The notes below the pieces were generated by a model. The model saw only the letters and a program-made list of their open reading frames with translations, was not told where the DNA came from and searched no databases. 64,000 bases of DNA. Origin: Bradyrhizobium sp. WD16. GTDB lineage: Bacteria; Pseudomonadota; Alphaproteobacteria; Rhizobiales; Xanthobacteraceae. The translations under genes were made by a program, and so were the position numbers. Shown one piece after another: positions 27,206 through 35,913 of this stretch (its first letter is position 1; each line of letters starts with the position of its first letter). The DNA is taken from contig NZ_CP028908.1 in NCBI RefSeq assembly GCF_024181725.1, forward strand, positions 2,170,001 to 2,234,000, written 5' to 3'.

Positions 27206-27242
27206 GATGGCGATCCGGTGCTAACCGTATCGCCATCTTTGA
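27206..27242. terminator. Hairpin between ubiG and the peroxiredoxin gene
   Basis: GATGGCGAT / ATCGCCATC with a 14-nt loop and a short TTT tail, between converging genes. The T-tract is weak. Confidence 0.45.
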
Positions 27243-27275
27243 TAGCCTCAATTGCGAAAATTCGACCCCGCCGCC

Positions 27276-27761
27276 TCAGAGTTGGCTGAGAAGCGTGTCG
27301 CCGCCCGACTTTTCGACGGTGCCGGGATTTTCCTCGATATTGAGCTTCTTCACCACGCCGTCGTCGACCAGCATCGAATAACGCCTGGAACGAACGCCAA
27401 GGCCGTTGGCCGAGGCATCGAGATCAAGGCCGATCGCCTTGGCGAATTCGGCATTGCCATCGGCAAGAAACACCGTCTTGGTGCTCGGGTCGGTGTCGCG
27501 CTGCCAGGCTTTCATGACAAAGACATCGTTGACGGAGGTGACCGCGATGGTGTCGACGCCCTTGGCCTTCATGTTCTCGGCGTTGATGGTGATGCTCGGC
27601 AGGTGCATCTTGTGGCAAGTGTTGGTGAAGGCGCCGGGGACCGCGAACAGGGCGACCTTCTTCCCCTTGAAGATATCGTCGGTGGTGCGCACCTGCGGTC
27701 CTTCCTCAGTCATGACGCGGAATTTGGTCAGAGGCAGGCGGTCGCCGATCTTGATGGTCAT
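27276..27761 (-). CDS. Peroxiredoxin of the Prx5 type
   Basis: A 161-aa thiol peroxidase of the AhpC/TSA fold. The peroxidatic Cys49 lies in VPGAFTNTCHKMHLP, the typical Prx5 loop, and a later RSRRYSMLVDDG segment is conserved. It has no second cysteine, so it must be a 1-Cys enzyme resolved by glutathione/glutaredoxin or another thiol. Reduction of hydrogen peroxide and alkyl hydroperoxides is expected. It lies 174 nt downstream of the DsbD-N-like gene on the same strand. Confidence 0.93.
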   Translation of the reverse strand: MTIKIGDRLPLTKFRVMTEEGPQVRTTDDIFKGKKVALFAVPGAFTNTCHKMHLPSITINAENMKAKGVDTIAVTSVNDVFVMKAWQRDTDPSTKTVFLADGNAEFAKAIGLDLDASANGLGVRSRRYSMLVDDGVVKKLNIEENPGTVEKSGGDTLLSQL

Positions 27762-27935
27762 CGCGGAAACTCCCGTGTTGGCATGTTCTGATCTTTTTGG
27801 TGTCAGACGCGGTTCTGCCAGGCCCCCCCTGCGCCGCTTCGAATGCGGCGCTCGACATTGCGAGATTATGAAGTGCGCGTCGCCGTCGAGGGAGTCATAG
27901 CACGGTGGCGCGAGGGCGCAATTGCCGCTTCGGGC

Positions 27936-28778
27936 TCAGTTCAGACGGACCTCGAACTCCCGCGCGCGTCCACCGCCGGTCAGCGTCAGTTTCAGCGCCG
28001 CACCGTCCGGCTTGATGCCAAGCGGCAGGCCGTCGAGCGCAAACCGGAATCGTTGGTTGCCGCCAGGCAGGCGCTCGAGCGGTTCCGGCGACGGCAGCGA
28101 CCAGTCCGCCGTTGGTCCTTCGGCGAACAGGTCGACGGTGACGCCGTCCGGTGCGGATGTGTCCACCACGACCTGGTTGCCGTCGCGCCTGACGTCACGG
28201 ATCGTCAGTGCGTTTGGATCGCCGAGCTTCGCCGGCTGCGGCACTGCGGCGAGCGCGGTCATCAGCGCGCCGTCCTCGCTGCTGGCCTCGTTGGCGAAGC
28301 CGACCTCGGCCTTGGCGTCCACTGGCACACAGAGCTTCTCGCAGACCGCATAACTGACCTCGGCGCGCAGAACGACCGGCCTCTCGGGCTTGACCGGCGT
28401 GATCCGCAGCGGCAGCAACACATCGTTGCGGTAGCCGTAGGAGGTGCCGCCCGCCCCATCGGGAAATTTGGTCGGAGCCGGCCACAGGACCGTCACCGAG
28501 GCGACATTGTCTGAGCGGGAAAAATCGAACCGGGGCGGCACACCTGAATCGCCAGGCGTGCGCCAATAGGTCTTCCAGCCGCTGTCCAGCTTGAGCGCGA
28601 GCCCGCCGAGCAAGATCGCGCCATTCCGCGAGCCGGCGACGAGCCGCAGCGCCGAATGGGCGTCCTTGACCCAGGCCGAAGCGTCGGCCGATTGCGCGCG
28701 GACTTCGCCGCAGAGCAGGAGCGGCGCCGTAAAAGCCAGCAGAGCGAAGCGGGGGAGGCGGGGAACCAACTGAATCAT
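27936..28778 (-). CDS. Periplasmic DsbD alpha-domain-like protein
   Basis: A 280-aa protein with a signal peptide (LPRFALLAFTAPLLLCGEVRAQS). The mature part resembles the N-terminal DsbD/ScsB-type periplasmic domain: GLALKLDSGWKTYWRTPGDSGVPP, then the thiol pair in YAVCEKLCVPVDA. It lacks the membrane and thioredoxin domains of full DsbD, so it would act as a separate periplasmic disulfide carrier or thiol-binding protein. Its partner is not nearby. Its start codon lies directly beside the CTAG of a repeat array (28779), so its leader and promoter must run through that array. Confidence 0.8.
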   Translation of the reverse strand: MIQLVPRLPRFALLAFTAPLLLCGEVRAQSADASAWVKDAHSALRLVAGSRNGAILLGGLALKLDSGWKTYWRTPGDSGVPPRFDFSRSDNVASVTVLWPAPTKFPDGAGGTSYGYRNDVLLPLRITPVKPERPVVLRAEVSYAVCEKLCVPVDAKAEVGFANEASSEDGALMTALAAVPQPAKLGDPNALTIRDVRRDGNQVVVDTSAPDGVTVDLFAEGPTADWSLPSPEPLERLPGGNQRFRFALDGLPLGIKPDGAALKLTLTGGGRAREFEVRLN

Positions 28779-29017
28779 CTAGTGTCCCGGTTCTAACGTT
28801 CGTATCCCTTTGCAGCGAGCGCTCATACGAACGTTAGAACCAAAGGGACACTAGTGTCCTGTTTCCAACGTTCGTATCCCATTGCAGCAGGCGCTCATAC
28901 GAACGTTGGAAACAAGGGGACACTAGCATCATTATGATTCTAGTGTGGTTTTGGATCTGACGCGCGTACGACGAATTCGCTGCAATGCTGATACGAGCGT
29001 CAGATCGACCGCACCAG
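28779..29017. repeat. Palindrome array C' - C - linker 2 - D
   Basis: C' (28779-28854) pairs GGTTCTAACGTTCGTA with TACGAACGTTAGAACC. C (28851-28926) shares its left CTAG with C'. The linker CATCATTATGATT follows, and D is 28940-29017 with a decayed end (CACCAG). It fills most of the divergent region between the DsbD-like gene and yqgE. The remaining 120 bp up to yqgE hold nothing I recognise. Confidence 0.92.
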
Positions 29018-29140
29018 CGTCTTCTAGGCGTTAGCGGCGCAGCGCACACCTGAACAGGTTGTGATCGATACCCGCGCCGCTTGATTGACAGAATCCGAGC
29101 CCAATATCAGGATGGTATTAGCAGTGAAAGTCCGTCAGCG

Positions 29141-29803
29141 ATGGATCGAATCGAAAAAGGGCCGAAGTCCGATGGAATAGGCCTGCCGGGGCGCGGGGGC
29201 GAAAACGGCGATGAGGGCGGCCGGCGCAGCTATCTCGACGGCCAGATCCTGATTGCCATGCCCGTGATGGAAGACGAGCGTTTCGCGCGTTCGGTGATCT
29301 ATATCTGCGCCCATTCCGCCGAAGGCGCCATGGGCATCATCCTCAATCGTCCCGCCGGTAGTATCGACTTCCCCGAACTGCTGGTGCAACTCGATATCAT
29401 CGACAAGCCGGACCAGATCGTGTTGCCGGCAAATACCGAGGCGATGAAGGTGATGAAGGGCGGTCCGGTCGAGACCGGTCGTGGCTTCGTGCTGCATTCG
29501 AGTGACTTCTTCATCAAGAATGCGACACTTTCGATCGACGATGGCGTCTGTCTGACCGCGACCCTCGACATCCTCAAGGCCATCGCCAAGGGAGAGGGGC
29601 CGCGCCACGCCATTCTGGCCCTCGGCTATGCCGGTTGGGCACCGGGCCAGCTCGAGAACGAAATCCAGGAGAATGGCTGGTTGCACTGCCAGGCCGACCC
29701 GGAGCTGATCTTCGGCCGCGATGCCAACATCAAATATGAGCGCGCACTCCAGAAGCTCGGCATCGATCTCGCCATGCTCTCCAGCGAAGCCGGCCACGCC
29801 TGA
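29141..29803 (+). CDS. yqgE: UPF0301 (AlgH/YqgE) family protein
   Basis: A 220-aa protein of DUF179. After a short Gly-rich start, the family core begins [26 protein letters not shown] and continues [26 protein letters not shown] and [14 protein letters not shown], all diagnostic. The biochemical role is not established; some members affect transcription of surface polysaccharide genes. I chose the ATG at 29141, but an in-frame TTG at 29081 would add 20 residues. It is divergent from the DsbD-like gene, across the repeat array. Confidence 0.92.
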   Translation: MDRIEKGPKSDGIGLPGRGGENGDEGGRRSYLDGQILIAMPVMEDERFARSVIYICAHSAEGAMGIILNRPAGSIDFPELLVQLDIIDKPDQIVLPANTEAMKVMKGGPVETGRGFVLHSSDFFIKNATLSIDDGVCLTATLDILKAIAKGEGPRHAILALGYAGWAPGQLENEIQENGWLHCQADPELIFGRDANIKYERALQKLGIDLAMLSSEAGHA

Positions 29804-29869
29804 GGCCAGTCCTCGCTTATCGCGGCCATTCCCGAGTTCGATCCAAGAGTTTCGATTCAAGAGCTGCCC

Positions 29870-32746
29870 TTACTGCGCCGCTTCCAGCCGTTCCTCGGTG
29901 AGGATGCGCGTCGCCGCATCCGCATCCATCGGCTCGCCGAAGGCGAAGCCCTGGGCGTATTCGCAGCCGAGCTGATAGAGCTCCACCGCGTCGGAGTCGG
30001 TTTCAGCGCCTTCCGCCACCACATCCATGCCGAGGTCATGGGCCATGGCCACGATCGACTTGAGGATTACCGGCCGTGTGCCGCGGCTCGTGGTGCGGAC
30101 GAAGGACTGGTCGATCTTGATCGTGTCGAACGGGAATTTCTGCAGGTAAGCCAGCGATGAATGGCCGGTGCCGAAGTCGTCCAGCGACAGCCCGGTGCCG
30201 AGCTCGCGGATCCGCTGGAGCATCTGTGCCGCATGCTCGGGATTTTCCATCACCAGCGATTCGGTGAGTTCGAGCTTGAGTGTGCCGCGGGCGACCGCCG
30301 AACGCGACAGGACCGTGCGGATGTCGTGGATCAGGTCGTGTCGAAGGAGCTGGCGGGACGAGACATTGACGCTGGCGAAGACTCCATTGCGGGAGCGGAT
30401 CGCCCGCTGCCAGAGCGCGAGCTGGCGGGCAGTGCGGTCCATCACGAACAGCCCGAGATCGACGATCAGTCCGATCTCCTCGGCGATGCTGATGAATTCG
30501 CTCGGTGACATGCGGCCGAGCTTGGGATGATCCCAGCGCGCCAGAGCCTCGAAACCGGCGACTGCGCGGTCTTCCAGCCGCACGATGGGCTGGTAAAGGA
30601 TAGTGATCTCCTCGCGCTCGATCGCGCGGCGCAACTCGCCTTCCAGCGTCAGCCGGTCGGTCTTCCGGGACCGCATCGCCTGCTTGTAGACGTCGATGCG
30701 GTCGCCGCCGATCCGCTTGGAGTGATACATCGCCAGTTCGGCGTCTTTGATGATCTCATCGGTGAGCGGGGCCTGCGGGTCGCTGAGCGCCAGGCCGATC
30801 GAGGCGGTCAGGAAGATCTCACGGTCATTGAAGGCGATCGGGGCGCGGATCGTCTTGCGGATGGTCTCGGCGAAGGCGGTGATGCGGCCGGCGTCCTGCT
30901 CGGACAAGACGATCAAGCCGAACTGGTCGCCGGCGAGGCGAGCGAGGGTATCCTGCGGCTTGAGGATGCGGGTCAGGCGGCGGGCCAGCGTCAGCAGGAT
31001 GGAATCGCCGACCGCGATGCCGACTGAATCATTGACCTGCTTGAACCGGTCGAGATCGATCACCATCACCGTCGGCCGCAGGCTCGGCATGGTCTTGGCA
31101 AAGGTCGCGACCGCATTGAGCCGGTCCATGAACAGCTTGCGGTTGGGCAGGCCGGTGAGATTGTCGTGCACGGAATCGTGCAGCATGCGCTCTTCGGCGT
31201 TCTTGGTCTCGGTGACGTCGGTGAGGGTGCCGACGACACGGGAGACCTCGCCGTCGGAGCCGACGACTGGCCGCGCCTTCAGCGCGAAGCACATGTAATG
31301 CCCGTCCGGGGTGCGAAGGCGGAAATCCTGCACAAGGCGGCCGCGGCGCTGGTCGAGCACGCTGTCGAGGGCGGCGCGGAAGCGGTCCTGATCGAGCGGA
31401 TGCAGCACTTCGAGCCATTTCGCGGCCGGGCCTTCCAGCGTACCGCGCTTGAGGCCGAGCAAGCTCTCGGTTTCGGGGCTGGTGAAGACCTTGTCCGCGG
31501 AGACGTCCCAGTCCCAGATCAGGTCGCCGGAGCCGACCAGCGCCAGTGCCCGGCGTTCGACATCCGACACGATACCCTGGCTGGCGCCTCCGCCGGCGAA
31601 GGCATGCTGCATCACCGTGAAGCCGATCAGCATCACGATCAGCACCAGGCCGCCGAGCAGGGCCGGGCCGACGATGTCGTTGGTGACGCTGCCCGCCACG
31701 GTCATGCCCGCAGCCACCACCCAGACCACCAGCAGGAACCAGGTCGGGATCAGCAGCACTGCGCGATCGAAGCTGTGGGTCGAGAGATAGACGATCAGGG
31801 CGAATCCGGCGAAGGCGATCAGCACCAGCGATATTCGCGCGATGCCCGAGGCGACGGCAGGATCGAATAGCGCCAAGGCGACCAGCGAGCCGAGAAAGAC
31901 CAGCCAGCCGATGGTGATATGCGAATAGCGTACGTGCCAGCGCGACAGGTTCAAATAGGCGAACAGGAAGACCAGCAGCGTCGCCGCGAGGATTGCCTCG
32001 CCCGAGGCGCGCCACACCCGCTCGGCGCCGGCCGACATGTCGAGCACCTTGCCCCAGAAGCCGAAATCGACGCCGATATAGACCAGCACCGCCCAGGCCA
32101 GCGCCGCCGCGGCCGGGAACATGATGCTGCCCTTGACCACGAACAGGATAGTCAGCACCAGCGCCAGCAGGCCGGAAATGCCGATGATGATGCCCTGATA
32201 GAGCGTGAAGGAGTTGACCTTGTCCTTGTAGGCATCGGGCTCCCACAGATAGAGCTGGGGCAGCTTGTCGGTGCGCAGTTCGGCGACGAAGGTGATCACC
32301 GAGCCCGGGTCGAGGGTGACGCGGAAGATGTCCGCGGTGGCGCTCTCCTGGCGTTCGGGCCGGTCACCCGTCGATGGGGTGATGGTGGCGATCCGCGAGG
32401 TGCCGAGATCGGGCCACAGCAGGCCCGAGGAGACGATCCGGTAATGCGGCGCGACGATCAGTCGGTCGAGCTGGTCGTCAGAGTTGTTGGCGAGCGCGAA
32501 CACTACCCAGCTCTGGCCGCCCTCGCGGGCGCGGACCTCGATGCGGCGAACGATGCCGTCGGGCCCCGGCGCCGTGGAGACCTGGATGCGGTCGGTATCG
32601 CTGTGCTGGTAGTCGAGAATGCCGGTGAGGTCGATCGCGGGCGCGTCGCCGCGGACGCTGACGGCGTCAACGGCGTGCGCGGCAGGCGCAACGGCGAGCA
32701 TCATGAGGCCGAGCGCGGCAAGCGCCAGGCACCTGATCAGTCGCAA
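29870..32746 (-). CDS. Membrane sensor with PAS, GGDEF and EAL domains
   Basis: A 958-aa protein. A signal peptide (LALAALGLMMLAVAPAAHA) and a periplasmic domain up to about residue 180 precede about eight membrane segments (180-380), a layout like the 7TMR-DISM receptors. A PAS domain follows (about 400-520), then GGDEF (about 530-690), with the signature changed to AGDQF, and EAL (about 700-945), with an intact signature (AGFEALARW), LDDFGTGHSS and IKIDQSFVR. It probably degrades c-di-GMP in response to a periplasmic or membrane signal, with the GGDEF domain perhaps binding GTP. It converges on yqgE. Confidence 0.93.
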   Translation of the reverse strand: MRLIRCLALAALGLMMLAVAPAAHAVDAVSVRGDAPAIDLTGILDYQHSDTDRIQVSTAPGPDGIVRRIEVRAREGGQSWVVFALANNSDDQLDRLIVAPHYRIVSSGLLWPDLGTSRIATITPSTGDRPERQESATADIFRVTLDPGSVITFVAELRTDKLPQLYLWEPDAYKDKVNSFTLYQGIIIGISGLLALVLTILFVVKGSIMFPAAAALAWAVLVYIGVDFGFWGKVLDMSAGAERVWRASGEAILAATLLVFLFAYLNLSRWHVRYSHITIGWLVFLGSLVALALFDPAVASGIARISLVLIAFAGFALIVYLSTHSFDRAVLLIPTWFLLVVWVVAAGMTVAGSVTNDIVGPALLGGLVLIVMLIGFTVMQHAFAGGGASQGIVSDVERRALALVGSGDLIWDWDVSADKVFTSPETESLLGLKRGTLEGPAAKWLEVLHPLDQDRFRAALDSVLDQRRGRLVQDFRLRTPDGHYMCFALKARPVVGSDGEVSRVVGTLTDVTETKNAEERMLHDSVHDNLTGLPNRKLFMDRLNAVATFAKTMPSLRPTVMVIDLDRFKQVNDSVGIAVGDSILLTLARRLTRILKPQDTLARLAGDQFGLIVLSEQDAGRITAFAETIRKTIRAPIAFNDREIFLTASIGLALSDPQAPLTDEIIKDAELAMYHSKRIGGDRIDVYKQAMRSRKTDRLTLEGELRRAIEREEITILYQPIVRLEDRAVAGFEALARWDHPKLGRMSPSEFISIAEEIGLIVDLGLFVMDRTARQLALWQRAIRSRNGVFASVNVSSRQLLRHDLIHDIRTVLSRSAVARGTLKLELTESLVMENPEHAAQMLQRIRELGTGLSLDDFGTGHSSLAYLQKFPFDTIKIDQSFVRTTSRGTRPVILKSIVAMAHDLGMDVVAEGAETDSDAVELYQLGCEYAQGFAFGEPMDADAATRILTEERLEAAQ

Positions 32747-32769
32747 TGGAAAGCTCTCCGCGTTTCTGT

Positions 32770-32853
32770 GCCCGGTGTCCTCAACTTCGCCGATTGTCGA
32801 AGCGAACCCTCATACGAAGATCAGAACCTGAAAGACGCCAGCATCATGATGAT
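32770..32853. repeat. Heavily decayed C' module with linker 2
   Basis: Scattered matches to C' (CTCATACGAAGATCAGAACC, then AAAGACGCCAG for AAAGGGACACTAG) are followed by CATCATGATGATT, the intact 13-nt linker. It lies upstream of the membrane GGDEF/EAL gene. Confidence 0.6.
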
Positions 32854-32986
32854 TTCGGCGCCGAGCCGGCATGCGCATCGAAGACCCCATCAGCGTGGGA
32901 ATGCGAGCGCGAAATCAGCCGCACCGAAGTGAGTGATCAATGGCATGAAACCGATGCAAAACCAAGGGGTTCGCCGAATCCTCGCG

Positions 32987-33985
32987 TCAGACCGTGAGCA
33001 CAATTTTGCCAACATGTTGACTTGTCTCCATCCGGCGATGGGCATCTGCTGCCCTTTCCAGAGGGAAACTGCTGTCCATCAATGGCTTGACCCGGCCATC
33101 GCGAAGCAAGGGCAAGACTTTGGTGGTAATCGCTTCCACCATCGCGGCCTTGTCGGCGACGGACCGCGGCCGCAATGTCGAGCCGGTATGGACCAGCCGC
33201 TTGATCATCAGCTTGGTGAAGTTGACCGTCGCTTTCGGTGAGCCGAGGAAGGCGATCTGGACGATGCGGCCGCCGACGGCGGCGGCATCGTAATTGCGCT
33301 CGATGTAGTCACCGCCGACCATGTCGAGGATGACGTCGACACCGGCCTTGCTGGTGAATTCCCGCGTCACCGCGACGAAATCCTCGGTCTTGTAGTTGAC
33401 GGCGCGATCGGCTCCGAGCTTGAGGCAGGCCTCGGCCTTCTCTGCAGAGCCGACGGTGACGACGACCCTGGCTCCAAATGCCTTTCCGAGCTGGATCGCC
33501 ATGGTGCCGATGCCGGATGATCCGCCATGCACGAGCAGGGTCTCGCCGGCTTTAAGGCCGCCGCGCTCGAAGACGTTGTGCCACACCGTCATCAGGGTCT
33601 CCGGCGTGGCGCCGGCCTCGGCCATGGAGAAGGCCTCCGGCACCGGCATGGCGTGGCTGTCGGGGGCGAGGCAGTACTGGGCGTAGCCGCCGCCGGCGAC
33701 CAGCGACATCACCTTGTCGCCGAGCTTGTGACGAATAACCTCCGAGCCGAGCGACACGACCTCGCCGGCCACTTCCAGCCCGGGCAGATCGCTGGCCCCC
33801 GGCGGCGGCGGGTAGACGCCGCTGCGCTGGGCGACGTCGGGCCGGTTGACCCCCGCCGCGGCGACCTTGATCAGAATATCGTGAGGCCCCGGCTGCGGCA
33901 GCGGCCGGGTCTCCGGAATCAACACCTCCGGGCCACCGGGCTTGCTGATGCCGACGGCGGTCATTTGGGCGGGCAGCTTGTCCAT
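32987..33985 (-). CDS. NAD(P)H quinone oxidoreductase, zinc-independent MDR family
   Basis: A 332-aa medium-chain reductase of the Qor/PIG3 group. It has the GroES-like start (KPGGPEVLIPETRPLPQPGP), the DVAQRSGVYPPPPGASDLPGLEVAGEV segment that is strongly PIG3-like, and the cofactor loop LLVHGGSSGIGTMAIQLGKA. The zinc-ligand cysteines of alcohol dehydrogenases are absent. It would reduce quinones with NADPH. The downstream 240 bp hold only the decayed repeat. It is divergent from the DUF1192 gene. Confidence 0.92.
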   Translation of the reverse strand: MDKLPAQMTAVGISKPGGPEVLIPETRPLPQPGPHDILIKVAAAGVNRPDVAQRSGVYPPPPGASDLPGLEVAGEVVSLGSEVIRHKLGDKVMSLVAGGGYAQYCLAPDSHAMPVPEAFSMAEAGATPETLMTVWHNVFERGGLKAGETLLVHGGSSGIGTMAIQLGKAFGARVVVTVGSAEKAEACLKLGADRAVNYKTEDFVAVTREFTSKAGVDVILDMVGGDYIERNYDAAAVGGRIVQIAFLGSPKATVNFTKLMIKRLVHTGSTLRPRSVADKAAMVEAITTKVLPLLRDGRVKPLMDSSFPLERAADAHRRMETSQHVGKIVLTV

Positions 33986-34012
33986 GGCGATATCCTTAGG
34001 CTTCCGGAGGGG

Positions 34013-34044
34013 TCTGTCTTGGCTTGTATCTGTCTTGGTTTGTG
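34013..34044. repeat. Two tandem 16-bp repeats
   Basis: TCTGTCTTGGCTTGTA is followed at once by TCTGTCTTGGTTTGTG, and a third partial copy (GGGTCTGTCTG) comes soon after. It lies in the divergent qor-like/DUF1192 region and could be a regulator site or simple slippage. Confidence 0.5.
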
Positions 34045-34231
34045 TTGGGTCTGTCTGCGGCTATGGTCCCGTCCGCCTGCTTAGTCAGCCAGATCGGCAC
34101 TGGCAACAGAGCCGGCGCGGCCTTTTCCGCGGGGCCATCGGTCGTAGCCAGGGACCGGGAGTTAGCCCCGCTCAATGGGCGGAACCGGTCCAGGCGGCCG
34201 ACGGGAGAGCCGGCAGACAGGAGGAAATCGG

Positions 34232-34423
34232 ATGGCACGCGACGACGACGAGGCGCCCAGGCGCAAGGTCACCCACGACATCGGCCAGGATATATCGCTG
34301 TTGTCGGTCGGCGAGATCGAGGCGCGGATAGGGCTCCTGCGTGAGGAGATCGCCCGTCTCGAGACGGCGCTGGGCGGCAAGCGCGCCTCGCGCGATGCCG
34401 CCGATCGCTTCTTCAAATCCTGA
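34232..34423 (+). CDS. DUF1192 family protein
   Basis: A 63-aa small acidic and basic protein of the alphaproteobacterial DUF1192 family. The conserved part is DISLLSVGEIEARIGLLREEIARLE, a probable coiled-coil helix. The function is unknown. GAGGAAA lies 6 nt before the ATG at 34232, which settles the start; the frame upstream lacks a ribosome-binding site. Confidence 0.88.
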   Translation: MARDDDEAPRRKVTHDIGQDISLLSVGEIEARIGLLREEIARLETALGGKRASRDAADRFFKS

Positions 34424-34457
34424 TCGACCGGCCGCGAGGTGACTGCAATCCGTCCGG

Positions 34458-34504
34458 CTAGCGCGGTGGATCTGACGCTCGTACGAAGAGCTCGCTGCAA
34501 TGCT
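34458..34504. repeat. Half D module
   Basis: CTAGCGCGGTGGATCTGACG, then CTCGTACGAAGAGCTCGCTG and CAATGCT, matches the left arm and loop of D. The right arm is missing, replaced by the sequence before the candidate small RNA. Confidence 0.75.
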
Positions 34505-34539
34505 AAAAAAGCCTGAACGAAATTATTCATTTACGACGA

Positions 34540-34668
34540 ATTAAGCTTTCCCAGTCATTACTGGCGCCGTCCTTCGTGGACACCGAGTGGCTCCTGTCCA
34601 CTCTGTTTGACGCCTCCCTGTTATCAACTTTTCAAAGCCGCCGGAAACGGCGGCTCTTTTTTGTTTTT
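34540..34668 (+). ncRNA. Candidate trans-acting small RNA
   Basis: This stretch is unlike coding sequence and has the parts of an Hfq-type small RNA: a 7-bp hairpin GTGGACA/TGTCCAC (34576-34601), an unpaired stretch with an anti-Shine-Dalgarno CCTCCC (34613-34618), and a strong terminator. The layout recalls the suhB/MmgR class of rhizobial small RNAs, but I cannot confirm membership. The 5' end is a guess. It is separated from DUF1192 by a broken repeat and lies upstream of rcdA. Confidence 0.55.
34636..34668 (+). terminator. Strong Rho-independent terminator
   Basis: AGCCGCCG / CGGCGGCT, an 8-bp perfect stem with a GAAA tetraloop, followed by CTTTTTTGTTTTTT. It ends the candidate small RNA; it could also end DUF1192 transcripts from 213 nt upstream. 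Confidence 0.9.
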
Positions 34669-34796
34669 TCGCCGGTGCCGTCACGCCGCCGGAAACCATA
34701 TCTCATGTTTACATTTGTCCCTGCTGGACTCCGCGGTCCGGCCGCGCAATGATTTGTTCATCATATTTTGGCGTGCAGTTGAGTGAGGCGTTAACC

Positions 34797-35309
34797 ATGT
34801 CGGGTACCGTGCGCAGCGAGGCCGATCTCGTGATGTTCAGCGAGCGGCTGGCCAATTCCGCGGCTTTCAATACGCTGTTTCGCGAAGGCATGGATCTCGT
34901 GGAGGAGACCGCAGCCTATCTCGACGGCGCCGGCCGCAGCGAGGCCAAGGAGCTGGAGCGCGCCGTCAGCCTGACCTACGCTACCGAGAGCATGCGCCTG
35001 ACCACACGGCTGATGCAGCTCGCTTCGTGGTTGCTGCTGCACCGCGCGGTGAAGGAAGGCGAGATGTCGCTGGCCCAGGCCAATCGCGAGAAGACCAAGG
35101 TCAAACTCACTGCATCCGATCCGGGCGCGCGCGACTTGATCGAGAAGCTGCCCGCTGCGCTGCAGGACCTCATCGAGCGCTCGATGGCGTTGCAGGCGAA
35201 GGTCCGCCGGCTCGATCAGACCATGCATGCTCCCGCGCCCGATGCTGCGGTCATGGGCAATCCTCTGGTGCCCCAGCTCAACGCGCTCAAGGCGGCCTTC
35301 GAGCAGTAA
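34797..35309 (+). CDS. rcdA: RcdA-like regulator of CtrA degradation (DUF1465)
   Basis: A 170-aa all-helical protein of DUF1465, the family of Caulobacter RcdA. RcdA is an adaptor that helps ClpXP degrade the cell-cycle regulator CtrA at the cell pole. Characteristic stretches are FSERLANSAAFNTLFREGMDLVEETAAYLDG, TYATESMRLTTRLMQLASWLLLHRAV and EKLPAALQDLIERSMALQ. The ATG at 34797 is preceded by GTGAGGCG; earlier in-frame codons lack a good signal. Assignment to the family is firm; the cell-cycle role is inferred from Caulobacter. Confidence 0.85.
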   Translation: MSGTVRSEADLVMFSERLANSAAFNTLFREGMDLVEETAAYLDGAGRSEAKELERAVSLTYATESMRLTTRLMQLASWLLLHRAVKEGEMSLAQANREKTKVKLTASDPGARDLIEKLPAALQDLIERSMALQAKVRRLDQTMHAPAPDAAVMGNPLVPQLNALKAAFEQ

Positions 35310-35341
35310 TGGTGGAGTGCCGCTGCCCGCACCGCACCAAC

Positions 35342-35379
35342 GAAAAACGCCCCGGCCGAGCCGGGGCGTTTCGTGTTTG
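35342..35379. terminator. Rho-independent terminator after rcdA
   Basis: ACGCCCCGGC / GCCGGGGCGT with a 3-nt loop, preceded by GAAAA and followed by TTTCGTGTTT. It lies between converging rcdA and rpmE and may work both ways. Confidence 0.85.
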
Positions 35380-35473
35380 AGGCGTTCGTGATCAGGGTGG
35401 TCTCGGACGATGTCCCCGGCGCGACCGGTCTGTCGAGGATGCGACGGCGGCGCTGGGTGTCGGCCGGGCTTCC

Positions 35474-35695
35474 TTACTTCATAAGGCCGGAGAACTTCTT
35501 CTGGAACCGCGAGACGCGGCCGCCGCGGTCGAGGATCTGCTGCTGACCGCCGGTCCAGGCCGGGTGCGACTTGGAGTCGATATCGAGGTTCAGCGTGTCG
35601 CCTTCCTTGCCGTAGGTCGAGCGGGTCAGGAATTCGGTTCCGTCGGTCATGACGACCTTAATCGTATGATAATTCGGGTGAATTTCGGCTTTCAT
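35474..35695 (-). CDS. rpmE: 50S ribosomal protein bL31
   Basis: A 73-aa ribosomal protein starting [22 protein letters not shown] and containing [26 protein letters not shown], both typical. There are no cysteines, so this is the zinc-free (C-minus) form, as in many alphaproteobacteria. A zinc regulator gene (zur) is in the same window, though far away. It is divergent from the ABC transporter gene, 218 nt apart. Confidence 0.97.
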   Translation of the reverse strand: MKAEIHPNYHTIKVVMTDGTEFLTRSTYGKEGDTLNLDIDSKSHPAWTGGQQQILDRGGRVSRFQKKFSGLMK

Positions 35696-35913
35696 GGCAA
35701 ATCCTCAATGCGCGCGAAAAGCGCAGCCAGTCGTTTTTCGGTTTGTCGGGGACGAATTTGGGCCGCTCTATATCGCAGGATGGCTGCGGAGACAAGCTGG
35801 GGGCCGACCGGGGGCGGCCGGTAACGGCGAGGCATGGCATTCCGTTTGCTTCCACGACCGGCCCCGCTTATCTGAGGCGGCGCGTGGGCCATCAGGACGG
35901 CGGTCGAACAGAT

